Counted from the first letter of the stretch, positions 24,591 through 34,489 are shown. The stretch: 64,000 nt of DNA from an uncultured Treponema sp. (GCA_947166355.1 CAMVDX010000001.1:62001-126000); one strand, 5' to 3'. Program-made: numbers and translations. Notes: generated by a model from the sequence alone, not told the origin.

Positions 24591-26663
24591 TTATTTGTTC
24601 TTCGTCAATAAAATTCGCTTTACAATAATCTGATAAGCAATAAGCACTGCCATCATGCTAAGTCCGATTATGTCGGATCTTGTTTCCGGAATTACGCAAA
24701 GAAGACCGGCAAGAGCAAAAAGGCCCCTTTCAATTACATCGAGCGTAATTATAAGCCCCTTTGATTTATTTGTTCCATGAAGAAGACCTGTAAAGTTAAA
24801 GCCATAACCTTCAAGTGCAACACTAATTCCAAACATACCAATCAGGGCAGTAGCAATAATAAAGAGAATGCGTCCTATAGAAGCATCTATCATAAGCATC
24901 TGTGAGTTATAAACAAACATATACGGAATGATAAAGGCTCCAATTGCAAGCTTTGTTGCATTAAAGGCCGTTTTCATAGGCTTTGCTTTTGCTATGGCAG
25001 CCCCGGCAATTGCGGCAAGTGCAACCGGAGGTGTTACGTCTGCAATTATTCCAAAGTAGAAGGCGAACATATGTGCGGCTAGAGGCTGAACTCCAAGCTG
25101 AATAATAGCGCCTGCGGTAATTGTAGAAGTAATCAGATAATTTGCAGTTGTTGGGGCACCCATACCAAGAATGATTGAAGCAAGCATTGTGAAAATCAAT
25201 GTAAGGAAGAGTTTGCCGCCTGCCAGAGAAACAAGGCCTGCACCAAGCTTAAGGCCAAGACCTGTAAGGGTAACAATTCCAATAATAATACCTGCCATAC
25301 CACAGGCAATTGCAACGCTTATGATGTTGCGTGCTGCGGCACACATTACATCAATCAAATCTTTAGAACCAAAGGTAGGTTTACGGCCTTTTGCAAGGTC
25401 AACAATAGAAACTGCAATTCCAATCAAAAGGCAGGAAACTATTCCCATAAGGGCTGCAAATACGGCAGTTTTACCAGCACAAAGGAACCAGATGATTACT
25501 ACCAAAGGAAGAATCATATACCCCTTGCTCAAAAAGAGAGGAAGAAATTTTGGAAGCTGCTCGCGAGGCATTCCTTTAAGACCAAGTTTTTTTGCTTCCA
25601 GATGAACGGTAATAAAGATTCCTGTAAAATATAGAATTGCAGGAATGATTGCGGCCTTTACGATTGTGATATAAGGAAGTCCAAGGCTTTCTGACATAAG
25701 GAAGGCTGCAGCACCCATAATAGGAGGCATAAGCTGTCCGCCTGTAGAAGCCGAAGCCTCAACGGCACCCGCAAACTCTCCTTTATAGCCGAGGCGTTTC
25801 ATCATAGGAATTGTGAAAGAGCCTGAACCTACAGTGTTACTTACAGAAGAGCCGGAAACTGTTCCAAGCAGCGCAGATGAAAGAACTGCAACCTTTGCAG
25901 GACCACCGCTTGCGCCACCGGCAATCGCATTACATACATCAATAAAAAACTGACCGATTCCGGTTCTTTCGAGCAGGGCACCAAAAAGAATGAAAAGGAA
26001 GATAAAGGTTGAACAGGCTCCAATCGGAGTTCCCATAATACCTTCTGTATTATAGAAAAGGTGGCATACTACACGCTGAAGTGAATAGCCTCTGTGATGT
26101 AAAAAGCCCGGAAGGTATTTTCCGACAAAGGCATAAATCACAAAAACAGCTGCAATTGTCATAATTGGAAGGCCAACAATTCGGCGGCAGCTTTCAAAAA
26201 GAATCAGAATACCAATAATTCCGATTATAACGTCCAGAGTTGTGTTGTTTCCGGAACGGCGAACCAGATTCTGAAAGTTGATTACTATATACATCCAGCA
26301 GCCGGCTCCGATTAATCCCAAAATAACATCGTACCAGGGCAGAGTATTTCTTGGCATTTTCTTTGTTGCAGGAAAAAGAAGAAAAGCCAGAAGCTGAACA
26401 AAAGCAAGGTGCGTTGCACGGAGAATCTGTGCTGTTACAAGGCCGGAAAGGGTTGCATATAACTGAAAGAGAACAAAAATTATAGAAATGATAACTGTAA
26501 TATATTGTCTCCAGCATTTATGCTCGCGGTAGGCCTGTTCACGGTCCAAATCCTTCATAAGATTTTTCATTTCATCTTCATTAGAGGTTGGAAGAATGTT
26601 GTCGATTGCGCTGCTTTTTACTTCTGTTGTTTCAAAAGTTTCGTCAGTCTGTTCTGTGTCCAT
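24591..26663 (-). CDS. TRAP transporter fused permease (DctQM, TAXI type)
   Basis: The 690-residue membrane protein is the fused small and large permease of a TAXI-type TRAP transporter, a sodium-driven importer of organic acids. Residues 50-180 hold the DctQ-like helices; the rest is the DctM-like 12-helix part with family segments such as GTPIGACSTFIFLFILFGALLERTG, STGGQLMPPIMGAAAFLMSE and MGAPTTANYLITS. GGAGG precedes the ATG at 26663. The operon reads binding protein (27402-28370), DUF1850 protein, this permease, and perhaps groS. The substrate is not shown; glutamate and related acids are known for some members. Confidence 0.93.
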   Translation of the reverse strand: MDTEQTDETFETTEVKSSAIDNILPTSNEDEMKNLMKDLDREQAYREHKCWRQYITVIISIIFVLFQLYATLSGLVTAQILRATHLAFVQLLAFLLFPATKKMPRNTLPWYDVILGLIGAGCWMYIVINFQNLVRRSGNNTTLDVIIGIIGILILFESCRRIVGLPIMTIAAVFVIYAFVGKYLPGFLHHRGYSLQRVVCHLFYNTEGIMGTPIGACSTFIFLFILFGALLERTGIGQFFIDVCNAIAGGASGGPAKVAVLSSALLGTVSGSSVSNTVGSGSFTIPMMKRLGYKGEFAGAVEASASTGGQLMPPIMGAAAFLMSESLGLPYITIVKAAIIPAILYFTGIFITVHLEAKKLGLKGMPREQLPKFLPLFLSKGYMILPLVVIIWFLCAGKTAVFAALMGIVSCLLIGIAVSIVDLAKGRKPTFGSKDLIDVMCAAARNIISVAIACGMAGIIIGIVTLTGLGLKLGAGLVSLAGGKLFLTLIFTMLASIILGMGAPTTANYLITSTITAGAIIQLGVQPLAAHMFAFYFGIIADVTPPVALAAIAGAAIAKAKPMKTAFNATKLAIGAFIIPYMFVYNSQMLMIDASIGRILFIIATALIGMFGISVALEGYGFNFTGLLHGTNKSKGLIITLDVIERGLFALAGLLCVIPETRSDIIGLSMMAVLIAYQIIVKRILLTKNK

Positions 26664-26689
26664 CGGGACCTCCTTTTTTTATATTTTGT

Positions 26690-26785
26690 CATTGCAGGGC
26701 AAAGCATTTCGTCATTGCGAGGCAAAGCCGAAGCAATCCATTTTAATATTTTCATTGCGAGCCCGTAGAGAAGGGGCAGGCAATC
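26690..26785. repeat. R1 palindromic repeat cluster
   Basis: Three R1 units (near 26690, 26711 and 26753) lie between the permease start and the DUF1850 stop, inside the presumed operon. Confidence 0.75.
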
Positions 26786-26787
26786 AA

Positions 26788-27300
26788 TTATATTCTATGT
26801 TTAATATATTCTACAAAACTAACTTTCTTTATTTCCAGAATTATGCTTGTCTGGGGAGCAAAGTAATCAGTTAAAAAATATTCTTTTTGCCCGTCAAAAT
26901 CAGTACCCGCTGCAATAGAATGATTTGCAATCAGGCCTACAGCCATGGTAAGGCGTGGTACAATTCTATGTAAATTTTCTATAAAATAACCGTCGTCAGT
27001 TACAGTAAAAACCGCGCCGGGCGTTTCTTCCGGTTCAGGGATTCCAGCACCATAAGAAACAAATTCTGTTTTGTAAAGTTCAAGCCCGCCGTCTCTGGCA
27101 GGTCTGTAAAAATCATGTACTCTGCCTTTGTTCACAGAGTGTGTATAAGAAATAATAAAGCCTTCTTTATAGAAAGCGGTAGAATAAAAGACTTCTTGCG
27201 GATTTTTTCTACCGCTTACAGAAAGAACACGTATTGCAGGAAGAAAAAAAAGACCTCCCGCAATAAGAATTAAAATTATTAAAACAATAATCTTCTTCAT
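26788..27300 (-). CDS. DUF1850 domain protein of a TAXI-TRAP operon
   Basis: The 170-residue product has an N-terminal membrane anchor (IIVLIILILIAGGLFFLPAI) and the DUF1850 pattern FIISYTHSVNKGRVHDFYRP ... LYKTEFVSYGAGIPEP. Proteins of this family are usually encoded between the binding protein and permease of TAXI-type TRAP systems, as here; their function is unknown. No Shine-Dalgarno precedes the ATG; instead the hairpin GGCAGGC-TAT-GCCTGCC ends 10 bases before it. Confidence 0.85.
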   Translation of the reverse strand: MKKIIVLIILILIAGGLFFLPAIRVLSVSGRKNPQEVFYSTAFYKEGFIISYTHSVNKGRVHDFYRPARDGGLELYKTEFVSYGAGIPEPEETPGAVFTVTDDGYFIENLHRIVPRLTMAVGLIANHSIAAGTDFDGQKEYFLTDYFAPQTSIILEIKKVSFVEYIKHRI

Positions 27301-27306
27301 TGTAAA

Positions 27307-27346
27307 AGTCGGCAGGCATAGCCTGCCTCTGTGCCTTTTTTTTCGA
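27307..27346. repeat. Short hairpin repeat, copy 2
   Basis: GGCAGGC (27311-27317) pairs with GCCTGCC (27321-27327), followed by CTCTGTGCC and a T-run with CGAT. It corresponds to the repeat at 14-50, with compensating changes in the stem. Confidence 0.6.
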
Positions 27347-27401
27347 TAATCCTAAAACGACCCTTTCGGCTCGTTTTTTAACGGATTTTCGATTTTAGGC
27401 A

Positions 27402-28370
27402 TTAATTTACATTCAAACCGATTTCTTTGAAGTACTTTTTAGCACCCGGGTGGAATGGAACTGAAACACCTGTAATTGCAGATTCAGCAGTAACTTCCTT
27501 TCCTTTTGCATGACCGCGTGCAAGCTCGTCGAGGTTTTCAAATAAAGCCTTTGTCATTTCATAAACAGTGTCTTCGTCAAGCTTTGAGCTTACTGCTAGA
27601 GTAGCCTTGATTGCGAGTGCTGGAGTATCTTCATCAGTTCCCTTATATGTGCCGCCAGGAATTGTTGTGTATGTATAGAAGCCATATTTACCGCAAATCT
27701 TATCAGCAGCTTCTTTTTCGATAGGAATAAGAATAAGGCCTGCTGTAAATGCGAGTTCCTGAAGTGCAGAGTTTGGAACACCGGCAGTAATGAAACATCC
27801 GTCAAGAGTTCCGTTCTGAATACCTTCAGCAGATTCCTTGAAAGAAAGGTTGCTCTTTTTGATGTCATCAAATGTAAGACCATAGCCTTCGAGAATCTGT
27901 TTTGCATTGAATTCAACTCCAGATCCAGCATCACCTACAGAAATACGCTTTCCTTTGAAGTCTGCAATTGATTTAATTCCGCTCTTTTCAGAAACGGCAA
28001 TCTGTACAACTTCAGGATACATAGTTCCGATTGTCATGATGTTTGAAAGCTTTTCACCGTTGAACATATCTGTTCCGTGATATGCGTAATCCATTACGTC
28101 ATTCTGAACTGTTCCAAATTCAGCTTCACCTTTGTTGATAAGTCTGAGGTTTTCTGCTGAAGCACCTGTTGCCTGAGCTGTTACGTTCATGTTGGCAATT
28201 TTTGTGTTCCAGATGTTTGCAATTGCTCCACCAAACGGATAGTAAGTTCCGCTGGTACCACCAGTTGCAAGAATGTAATCTTTTTTTGCGTTTGCGTTAG
28301 ATTTTGAGCATCCGCCGAAAATAAGGGCTGCTGCGAGCAGAGCCAATGAAGCCTTAAATACTTTCTTCAT
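27402..28370 (-). CDS. TAXI family TRAP transporter solute-binding lipoprotein
   Basis: The 322-residue product starts at MKKVFKASLALL (ATG at 28370, with GGAGGA five bases upstream) and has the lipobox IFGGCSKS. The mature protein has the TAXI signature ATGGTSGTYYPFGGAIANIWN near residue 35 and RISVGDAGSGVEFNAKQIL near residue 140. It binds the substrate in the periplasm for the fused permease two genes on. A longer reading frame to 28643 exists only because the structured element upstream happens to be open; the lipoprotein start rules it out. Confidence 0.93.
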   Translation of the reverse strand: MKKVFKASLALLAAALIFGGCSKSNANAKKDYILATGGTSGTYYPFGGAIANIWNTKIANMNVTAQATGASAENLRLINKGEAEFGTVQNDVMDYAYHGTDMFNGEKLSNIMTIGTMYPEVVQIAVSEKSGIKSIADFKGKRISVGDAGSGVEFNAKQILEGYGLTFDDIKKSNLSFKESAEGIQNGTLDGCFITAGVPNSALQELAFTAGLILIPIEKEAADKICGKYGFYTYTTIPGGTYKGTDEDTPALAIKATLAVSSKLDEDTVYEMTKALFENLDELARGHAKGKEVTAESAITGVSVPFHPGAKKYFKEIGLNVN

Positions 28371-28458
28371 TTTATCCTCCATTAATTGATGCACAATTTT
28401 ACTATATAACGGAGGTGTTTTCAATAACACCGCGCCATTACGGACCTGTTTCAACAGA

Positions 28459-28665
28459 GCTTCCGCATTATAAAAGATTTCAGTAATCTTGGCGCGAGGG
28501 AGCGGGGCGTGGTACAAAAACACTCTTTTTGTGGCTGCCGCGGAAGCGGCAGGTGTAATAGTTTCTATACCACAAAAAGCGTGTAGCGCATTATTGCGCG
28601 GTTTTGGACCACGCAGCTGCGACCGGAAGCCATGTTTTCTCAAATTCGTTTTATAATGCGGAAGC
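28459..28665 (+). ncRNA. Candidate structured RNA element, copy A (upstream of leuA)
   Basis: Terminal arms GCTTCCGCATTATAAAA (28459-28475) and its exact complement (28649-28665) enclose further stems: GCGTGGT (28507-28513)/ACCACGC (28608-28614); CTTTTTGTGG (28525-28534)/CCACAAAAAG (28570-28579); CTGCCGC-GGAA-GCGGCAG (28535-28552); ATAG-TTT-CTAT (28558-28568); GCGCA-TTAT-TGCGC (28586-28599). A second copy at 63477-63682 keeps every stem with different bases. It lies 52 bases before leuA on the same strand. It could be a cis-acting leader, a separate small RNA, or a mobile element with terminal repeats. Confidence 0.55.
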
Positions 28666-28681
28666 CCTGGATGACGAGGAG

Positions 28682-28710
28682 TTGCGAGGAACTGTTTTTT
28701 TTTGTAAATT
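28682..28710 (+). promoter_or_regulatory. Possible promoter of leuA
   Basis: TTGCGA (28682-28687), 17 bases, TAAATT (28705-28710), ending 6 bases before the ATG. No ribosome binding site is visible before leuA, so a leaderless start is possible; an upstream promoter reading through the structured element is the alternative. Confidence 0.35.
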
Positions 28711-28716
28711 GGATAT

Positions 28717-30417
28717 ATGAATCCAGGTGAAAAATATAAGCCCTTTAATGCCGTTCCTTTGAGCGACAGAAAATGGCCTTCAAATACAATTAAAAAAGCT
28801 CCGGTATGGTGTTCTGTAGATTTACGCGATGGAAATCAGGCTCTCATTAACCCTATGGGAATTGAGCAGAAAATTGAGTTCTTCAAAATGCTCGTAAAAA
28901 TAGGTTTTAAAGAGATTGAAGTAGGTTTTCCGTCGGCTTCGGACACAGAGTATGTTTTTGTCCGCCGTCTTATTGAAGAAAAACTTATTCCGAATGATGT
29001 CTGGATTCAGGTTTTGTGTCAGGCACGCGAACCTCTCATTGAAAAAACGTTCCAGGCGATTGATGGCGCAAAAAATGTAATTTTTCATATTTATACAGCA
29101 ACCTCTCCGGCTCAGAGAAAGTACAATTTTGGAAAATCAAAGGAAGAACTGATAAAGCTTGCTGTAAGCGGAGTAAAGTGTGTAAAAAAGTATGTATCAG
29201 CCCTTACAAAAAAAGCTGAAGCAACCGGCCGTAAACCTGCAAAATTCCGTTTTGAATATTCTCCCGAAAATTTTACACAGACAGAAACCGATTATGCTAT
29301 GGAAATCTGTGGCGCGGTTATGAAGGCCTGGGGAGCCTCTCCGGAAAACAAGATGATTTTGAATCTTCCGGCTACAGTTGAATGCAGTCTTCCAAATCAG
29401 TTTGCAGATCAGATAGAATACTTCTGCCGGAATTTTCCCGGCCGTGAAAACTGCATAATTTCACTTCATAATCATAATGACCGCGGCGAAGGAATTGCCC
29501 AGTGCGAGCTAGGCCTTTTAGCCGGTGCAGAAAGAGTTGAGGGCTGTCTTTTTGGAAACGGAGAGCGTACCGGAAATCTTGATATAGTTACCGTTGCACT
29601 TAATATGTATACCCAGGGGCTGGATCCTCAGCTTGATTTTTCAAATCTGGAACATATAAGCGCCGAGTTCTACAGACTTACCGGCATGCCTCTGCACCCA
29701 AGAACTCCTTACGCGGGCGAGCTTGTCTTTACAGCCTTCAGCGGCTCACATCAGGATGCAATCCGCAAGGCAATGAATGCGCGAAAACGAAGTACAAAGC
29801 AGCTTTGGGATGTTCCGTATCTTGCAATCGACCCGCATGATCTTGGTCGTGAATACAACGGAATTATCAGAATCAACAGTCAGAGCGGAAAGGGAGGCGC
29901 AGCTTATATTCTTGAGACAATGTTTGGTATTGCCGCTCCAAAGGCAATGCATCCGGTTATCGGCGCGGTTATAAAAGCAAGGGCAGACAAGCTTCAGAGG
30001 GAGCTTAGTCCGAGCGAGGTTTATGATATTTTTGCCGAAACCTGGCTTTATACAAAGTCACCGCTAAATGTTCTTGAAATTACAGAAAGACATATAGAAG
30101 GCGAACGCGGTTCAGATAAGCCTGAGCAGGTAGCAGGCATGGCAACAATAGAGTGGAAGGGCAAGCGTTATGCAATTGCCGCAAACGGAAACGGACCTCT
30201 TGATGCCTTTGTAAGTGCCATGAAGCAGACTCCGGCACCGGCCTTTAATATCACAAGCTTTCATGAACATTCTGTAGGCTCAGGTTCAGATACACAGGCT
30301 ATGGCTTATGTTCAGATTACAAAGGAAGATGGTCAGCAGGTCTGGGGAGTTGGAAAGAGCTCCAACGTAGGACGTGCCGGTATTGCGGCCGTAGTTTCTG
30401 CGTTAAATTTTAAATAA
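28717..30417 (+). CDS. leuA: 2-isopropylmalate synthase
   Basis: The 566-residue enzyme condenses acetyl-CoA and 2-oxoisovalerate, the first step to leucine. The N-terminus YKPFNAVPLSDRKWPSN and the motif SVDLRDGNQALINPM with its metal-binding Asp mark the longer LeuA2-type family. SLHNHNDRGEGIAQCELG carries the HxH metal ligands and catalytic region. The C-terminal regulatory domain (from about residue 440, with VGSGSDTQAMAYVQI) suggests leucine feedback. It stands alone, preceded by the structured element at 28459-28665. Confidence 0.96.
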   Translation: MNPGEKYKPFNAVPLSDRKWPSNTIKKAPVWCSVDLRDGNQALINPMGIEQKIEFFKMLVKIGFKEIEVGFPSASDTEYVFVRRLIEEKLIPNDVWIQVLCQAREPLIEKTFQAIDGAKNVIFHIYTATSPAQRKYNFGKSKEELIKLAVSGVKCVKKYVSALTKKAEATGRKPAKFRFEYSPENFTQTETDYAMEICGAVMKAWGASPENKMILNLPATVECSLPNQFADQIEYFCRNFPGRENCIISLHNHNDRGEGIAQCELGLLAGAERVEGCLFGNGERTGNLDIVTVALNMYTQGLDPQLDFSNLEHISAEFYRLTGMPLHPRTPYAGELVFTAFSGSHQDAIRKAMNARKRSTKQLWDVPYLAIDPHDLGREYNGIIRINSQSGKGGAAYILETMFGIAAPKAMHPVIGAVIKARADKLQRELSPSEVYDIFAETWLYTKSPLNVLEITERHIEGERGSDKPEQVAGMATIEWKGKRYAIAANGNGPLDAFVSAMKQTPAPAFNITSFHEHSVGSGSDTQAMAYVQITKEDGQQVWGVGKSSNVGRAGIAAVVSALNFK

Positions 30418-30519
30418 CTTATTAAAAATTTGCTTTTTTCCGAAAAAAGAATGATAATAAAAGAATACTGTAAAATTCAAAAAAGGTTTGCTTAATTTTT
30501 TAACAGGAGATTTTGATTT

Positions 30520-32622
30520 ATGGCAAAAGAATTGGATAGATTTGATCCGAATCCAAAAAAGAATGTATCCTTAAAGACAAAGCTTATTGCAATGATTGCC
30601 GGAGCTAGTTTTATTGGAGTCGCAATTACCGCAACAGTATCGCTCACAGTTTTTGATAAAGGTCTTATGAATCAGACTGTAGAAGATCTTGGTCATATTA
30701 CAGATGGTGTTGAATGGATTCTTCAGGATTGGCTCGACACTTTGGGCGGGTATGGAGACATGCTTGCTTCTACTGATCATATCAAAGGGTATCTGGATGG
30801 TTCATATACAGATGATGCCAATGCTTATCTGAAGGAAAAGGCAGGACTTTGTGGAGTAGATCTTCTTGCGATTACAGATATAAATGGTAAGGTAACAGCA
30901 GGTTATGAAGCAAAAGTCGGAACAACCTCAAACTTGAGTTCCTTAAAAACTGCTCTTCGTGGAAAACGGGCATTTTCTTATGGTGGCTTTGGTAATATTG
31001 GTTTTGGATTGATTTCGGTTTCTCCTGTAATTAAAAATGGAAAGCAGCTCGGTGCGCTTGTAATTGGTTATGACCTTTCTTCAATGGGTGAAGACGCTTA
31101 TGTAACGATTGTTCATGATCATCACTCGGTTGAATGTACTGTTTTCAATGGAAAGGTTCGAGCTGCAACAACTCTTGGTGCAGCCTTAATTGGTACAGAG
31201 CTTACAAATGATGCGATTGTTCAGCAGGTTTTGTACGGTGGTGAGCAGTATGTCGGTGCAAATACAATTAACAATATAGATTATTATACAACATATACTC
31301 CGCTTGTTTGTTCAGATGGCGAAGTTACCGGTATGGTTTTTGTTGCCAAATCAATTCAGATGATTGAACAGGTAAGAAACAGAACTGTATCTTATGTTGT
31401 TCCTATGGCAGTATTGCTTATTCTTACACTTGCTCTTGTAGGTTATTTCTTTGTACGCTGGATAATGAACCGTATCAATAATGTAACTGTATTCCTTGCA
31501 GACCTTAAGACCGGTGATGCAGATTTGACTAAGCGTTGTGCACTTTATGTACGTGATGAAATCGGAAAGCTTATTATTAATTTCGATGAGTTTATGGATA
31601 AGCTTCAGGAAATCGTACGCACTATGAAGGATTCTAAGAATGAGCTTGGTGTAAGTGGTGATAATCTTGAAGCCGGTACACAGGATACTTCAAGCTCAAT
31701 TACAGAAATTATTGCAAATATCGACAGTATTCATGCTCAGATTTCAAATCAGGGTAAGAGTGTAATGGCAACAAATGATTCTGTAAATCATATTTCAAGT
31801 GCAATTACAGATTTGGATAGCCTTATCGAAGACCAGTCTTCAAGTGTAACTCAGGCTTCTGCTGCGGTAGAAGAGATGATAGGAAACATTAATTCTGTTA
31901 ATAAGTCCGTAGAGAAGATGTCAAGCTCATTTAAATCTCTTGAAGAGAATGCTGAAATCGGATTCTCTAAGCAGGAAGATGTAAATGAAAAGGTTCGTCA
32001 GATTGAAGGTCAGTCGGAAATGCTTCAGGAAGCAAACTCTGCGATTTCTGCAATTGCTGAACAGACAAACCTTCTTGCTATGAATGCGGCTATCGAAGCG
32101 GCTCATGCAGGTGAGGCTGGAAAGGGATTTGCGGTTGTTGCCGATGAAATCCGTAAGCTTTCTGAAACTTCTTCTGAACAGTCAAAGAAGATTGGTGAAC
32201 AGTTGAATAAGATTATGGGTTCTATTATTGATGTTGTAGGTTCTTCTAATGAAGCAAGCTCTGCTCTTAATGAGGTGTCTAACCGTATTAAGGAAACAGA
32301 TGAGCTTGTAATTCAGATTCATTCTGCAATGGAAGAACAGAATGAAGGTTCTAAGCAGATTATGGATGCTCTCCGTCATCTGAACAGTTCTACAAGTGAA
32401 GTAAGAAATTCTTCTCATGAAATGTCTGAAAGAAATAAGCAGATTGTAAAGGATATGAGTGTGCTTTCTGAAGCTACTGATATGATGAATACAAGTATGG
32501 AAGAAATGGCTGTTGGTGCACGTAAGATTAATGAGACTGGTGCAACTCTCAGCGAAATCTCTCAGCATGTAAAGCAGTCTATCGATAAGATTGGTTCTCA
32601 GGTAGATTTGTTTAAGGTATAA
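30520..32622 (+). CDS. Methyl-accepting chemotaxis protein
   Basis: The 700-residue receptor has an N-terminal membrane helix (residues 20-45), a periplasmic Cache-type sensor (about 50-285, with [24 protein letters not shown] and [26 protein letters not shown]), a second membrane helix ([21 protein letters not shown]), a HAMP domain and a long cytoplasmic signalling coiled coil with the tip [39 protein letters not shown] near residues 508-545. It should signal to CheA/CheW. The ligand is not predictable. A GGAG-like site (AGGAGA) stands before the ATG at 30520. It appears monocistronic. Confidence 0.95.
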   Translation: MAKELDRFDPNPKKNVSLKTKLIAMIAGASFIGVAITATVSLTVFDKGLMNQTVEDLGHITDGVEWILQDWLDTLGGYGDMLASTDHIKGYLDGSYTDDANAYLKEKAGLCGVDLLAITDINGKVTAGYEAKVGTTSNLSSLKTALRGKRAFSYGGFGNIGFGLISVSPVIKNGKQLGALVIGYDLSSMGEDAYVTIVHDHHSVECTVFNGKVRAATTLGAALIGTELTNDAIVQQVLYGGEQYVGANTINNIDYYTTYTPLVCSDGEVTGMVFVAKSIQMIEQVRNRTVSYVVPMAVLLILTLALVGYFFVRWIMNRINNVTVFLADLKTGDADLTKRCALYVRDEIGKLIINFDEFMDKLQEIVRTMKDSKNELGVSGDNLEAGTQDTSSSITEIIANIDSIHAQISNQGKSVMATNDSVNHISSAITDLDSLIEDQSSSVTQASAAVEEMIGNINSVNKSVEKMSSSFKSLEENAEIGFSKQEDVNEKVRQIEGQSEMLQEANSAISAIAEQTNLLAMNAAIEAAHAGEAGKGFAVVADEIRKLSETSSEQSKKIGEQLNKIMGSIIDVVGSSNEASSALNEVSNRIKETDELVIQIHSAMEEQNEGSKQIMDALRHLNSSTSEVRNSSHEMSERNKQIVKDMSVLSEATDMMNTSMEEMAVGARKINETGATLSEISQHVKQSIDKIGSQVDLFKV

Positions 32623-32626
32623 ATAT

Positions 32627-32957
32627 AGATTGCCACGTCGCTCACTTCGTTCGCTCCTCGCAATGACGAAGTGAGTAGAAAGTCGGCGTGTGCATCGCAA
32701 TGACGATGTCTTATGTCATTGCGGGCAAAGTGAAGTGCCTGCTGCGTCATTGCGAGCGCAGCGAAGTGCTCCCCCTGCGTCATTGCGAGCGTAGCGAAGC
32801 AATCCACAAATATGGATTGCCACGTCGCCCCGTCGGACTCCTCGCAATGACGAAGTGAGTAGAAAGTCGGCGTGTGCCTCGCAATGACGAAGTCTTATGT
32901 CATTGCGGGCGAAGGAAAGCGCCTGCTACGTCATTGCGAGCGTAGCGAAGCAATCCA
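32627..32957. repeat. R1 palindromic repeat array
   Basis: This whole gene-free stretch consists of R1 units in alternating orientation (near 32629, 32716, 32750, 32782, 32813, 32898 and 32932). A larger unit of about 195 bases, containing GAAGTGAGTAGAAAGTCGGC, appears twice (32668 and 32851), showing duplication of repeat blocks. Confidence 0.85.
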
Positions 32958-32967
32958 TTTAATTTAC

Positions 32968-34473
32968 TTACTGAAAAATTCTTTTGACCTCTGCCATATA
33001 TTTATTTCCGCGGTCAAATTCATTCTGGAACATTCCAAAAGATGTAGCGCCTGGTGAGAAGACAAATACTTCTTCCCCGGCGTTTTCTTTTTCCTCCGGG
33101 TTGTTGAGCTTGTCGAAACCTCTATTTTTCTCCAGATTATTCTTTGCTTCCTTCAAAAGTGGTTCAAGTCCATCAAATGGGCCGTGATACTTCACGCCTG
33201 CTTTATTAAGCTCTGGAAGAAGCTTGTCTGTAGCAGTTCCAGCAAGAAGATATAGGTCTTTTACCGGTATTTCCCCATTGGCTGTATCCGGAGCAGTGAG
33301 TGTTTTAATAAGCGGTGTAAGTTCAAGTCCTTTATCAGTTCCGCCTGTCATAAGTATAACCGGCTTTCCGAATGCCTGACTTGCTGCTGCGGCGGCTTCC
33401 GGAACGGTTGCACAGGAATCATTGTAAAACTTAAATGTTGTACCAGCTTCGTTTTTCCAGCTGTGAAAATATTGAAGCCGATGGTCAATTCCAGGCCATT
33501 TCTGGAGAATTACTTTTATTCTGTCGTCAGGTACTCCCATCAGGTGCATAACAAGGGCTGCGTTCTGTGCGTTTGTTTTCATGTGAATGCCGGGCACAAG
33601 AAGCTTTCCAAGTTCAATGCTCCAGCTCGGTTTTATTCCATAGCGGAGAACTGTTGCTTTAGATTCGCTTGCAAAAAGGTCTCCCCAGGTGTGTGCATCA
33701 GGGTGCAGGTGGGAATCAGGCCCTGTTCCCGGTTCATCATCTCCTGAATCAAAAATTGAATAATCGCCTTTTGTCTGATCGGCATAAATCAGGCGTTTAT
33801 CGGCAACGTAGTCTTCCATATTTCCGTACCAGTTCTGATGGTCGGGTACAATCTTTGTGATGATTGCAATATGAGGCCTGAGCACACCGCGTCCGCGGAG
33901 GTCTGCGAGCTGCCAGGAAGAAAATTCTATTACAACAGGGGTGTCTCCGTTTACTTCGTCAAAAAAAGTAAGCGGGCTAACGGTAATGTTTCCGCCTAAG
34001 AATGCTGTGTAGCCTGCCTGAGTCAGACCGTAATAAATTGCACTTACCGTAGAAGATTTTCCCTTGCTTCCGGTTACCGCAATAATAGGGCAGCTTGTAA
34101 AGCGCAGGAAAATACTGAGGTCTGTTTCAATTGCGCGTGCCACTGCCAGGTATTTGTTTCCTTCAAATTTTACGCCCGGATTTTTTATTACGCAGTCTGC
34201 CATTTTAAAATCTTCGAGGCGGTGTTCGCCCAGACGGTAGATAAGCCGGCTGTGGTCTAAGGTATTGTCGGAGTTCAGTTTTTCAACAGTGGTTGCGAGC
34301 TGTTCTTCGGTTTTCATATCCGTAACGGTAACGTACGCACCTTTTTTTAGAAAAAAGCGTACTGCCGCTTCGCCACCGCCGTTGAGACCTAAGCCCATTA
34401 CAGTAACCTTTTTGTCTTTTATATCTTCAATTGATTTGAATGCGCACTGGCGTGGATAAACGTGTGGTGTCAT
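32968..34473 (-). CDS. murD: UDP-N-acetylmuramoylalanine-D-glutamate ligase
   Basis: The 501-residue protein is a Mur ligase best matching MurD, which adds D-glutamate to UDP-MurNAc-L-Ala in peptidoglycan synthesis. The N-terminal Rossmann part reads KKVTVMGLGLNGGGEAAVRFFLKKGAYVTVTDMK; the ATP-binding loop is VTGSKGKSSTVSAI near residue 137; the C-terminal domain has FYNDSCATVPEAAAAA and ILMTGGTDKGLELTPL. It is slightly longer than the usual 440-470 residues. The ATG at 34473 has GGAG upstream. No other mur gene is near. Confidence 0.92.
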   Translation of the reverse strand: MTPHVYPRQCAFKSIEDIKDKKVTVMGLGLNGGGEAAVRFFLKKGAYVTVTDMKTEEQLATTVEKLNSDNTLDHSRLIYRLGEHRLEDFKMADCVIKNPGVKFEGNKYLAVARAIETDLSIFLRFTSCPIIAVTGSKGKSSTVSAIYYGLTQAGYTAFLGGNITVSPLTFFDEVNGDTPVVIEFSSWQLADLRGRGVLRPHIAIITKIVPDHQNWYGNMEDYVADKRLIYADQTKGDYSIFDSGDDEPGTGPDSHLHPDAHTWGDLFASESKATVLRYGIKPSWSIELGKLLVPGIHMKTNAQNAALVMHLMGVPDDRIKVILQKWPGIDHRLQYFHSWKNEAGTTFKFYNDSCATVPEAAAAASQAFGKPVILMTGGTDKGLELTPLIKTLTAPDTANGEIPVKDLYLLAGTATDKLLPELNKAGVKYHGPFDGLEPLLKEAKNNLEKNRGFDKLNNPEEKENAGEEVFVFSPGATSFGMFQNEFDRGNKYMAEVKRIFQ

Positions 34474-34489
34474 AAGAACTCCTGATAAT

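Noticed and set aside
28371..28643. N-terminal extension of the TAXI binding protein
   Set aside because: The lipoprotein signal and ribosome binding site fix the start at 28370; the extension is translated structured-element DNA.
28459..28665. T-box riboswitch or leucine attenuator before leuA
   Set aside because: No T-box sequence, specifier-loop layout or leucine-codon-rich leader peptide was found, and copy B lies before a gene of aromatic rather than leucine metabolism.
28459..28665. Integron attC site
   Set aside because: The core R' and R'' heptamers (RYYYAAC/GTTRRRY) are not in the required positions, and no integrase or cassette genes are near.
32627..32957. Possible CRISPR array
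   Set aside because: The repeats alternate in orientation, differ in length and are not separated by unique spacers of constant size; no cas gene is near. The same applies to 42144-42437.
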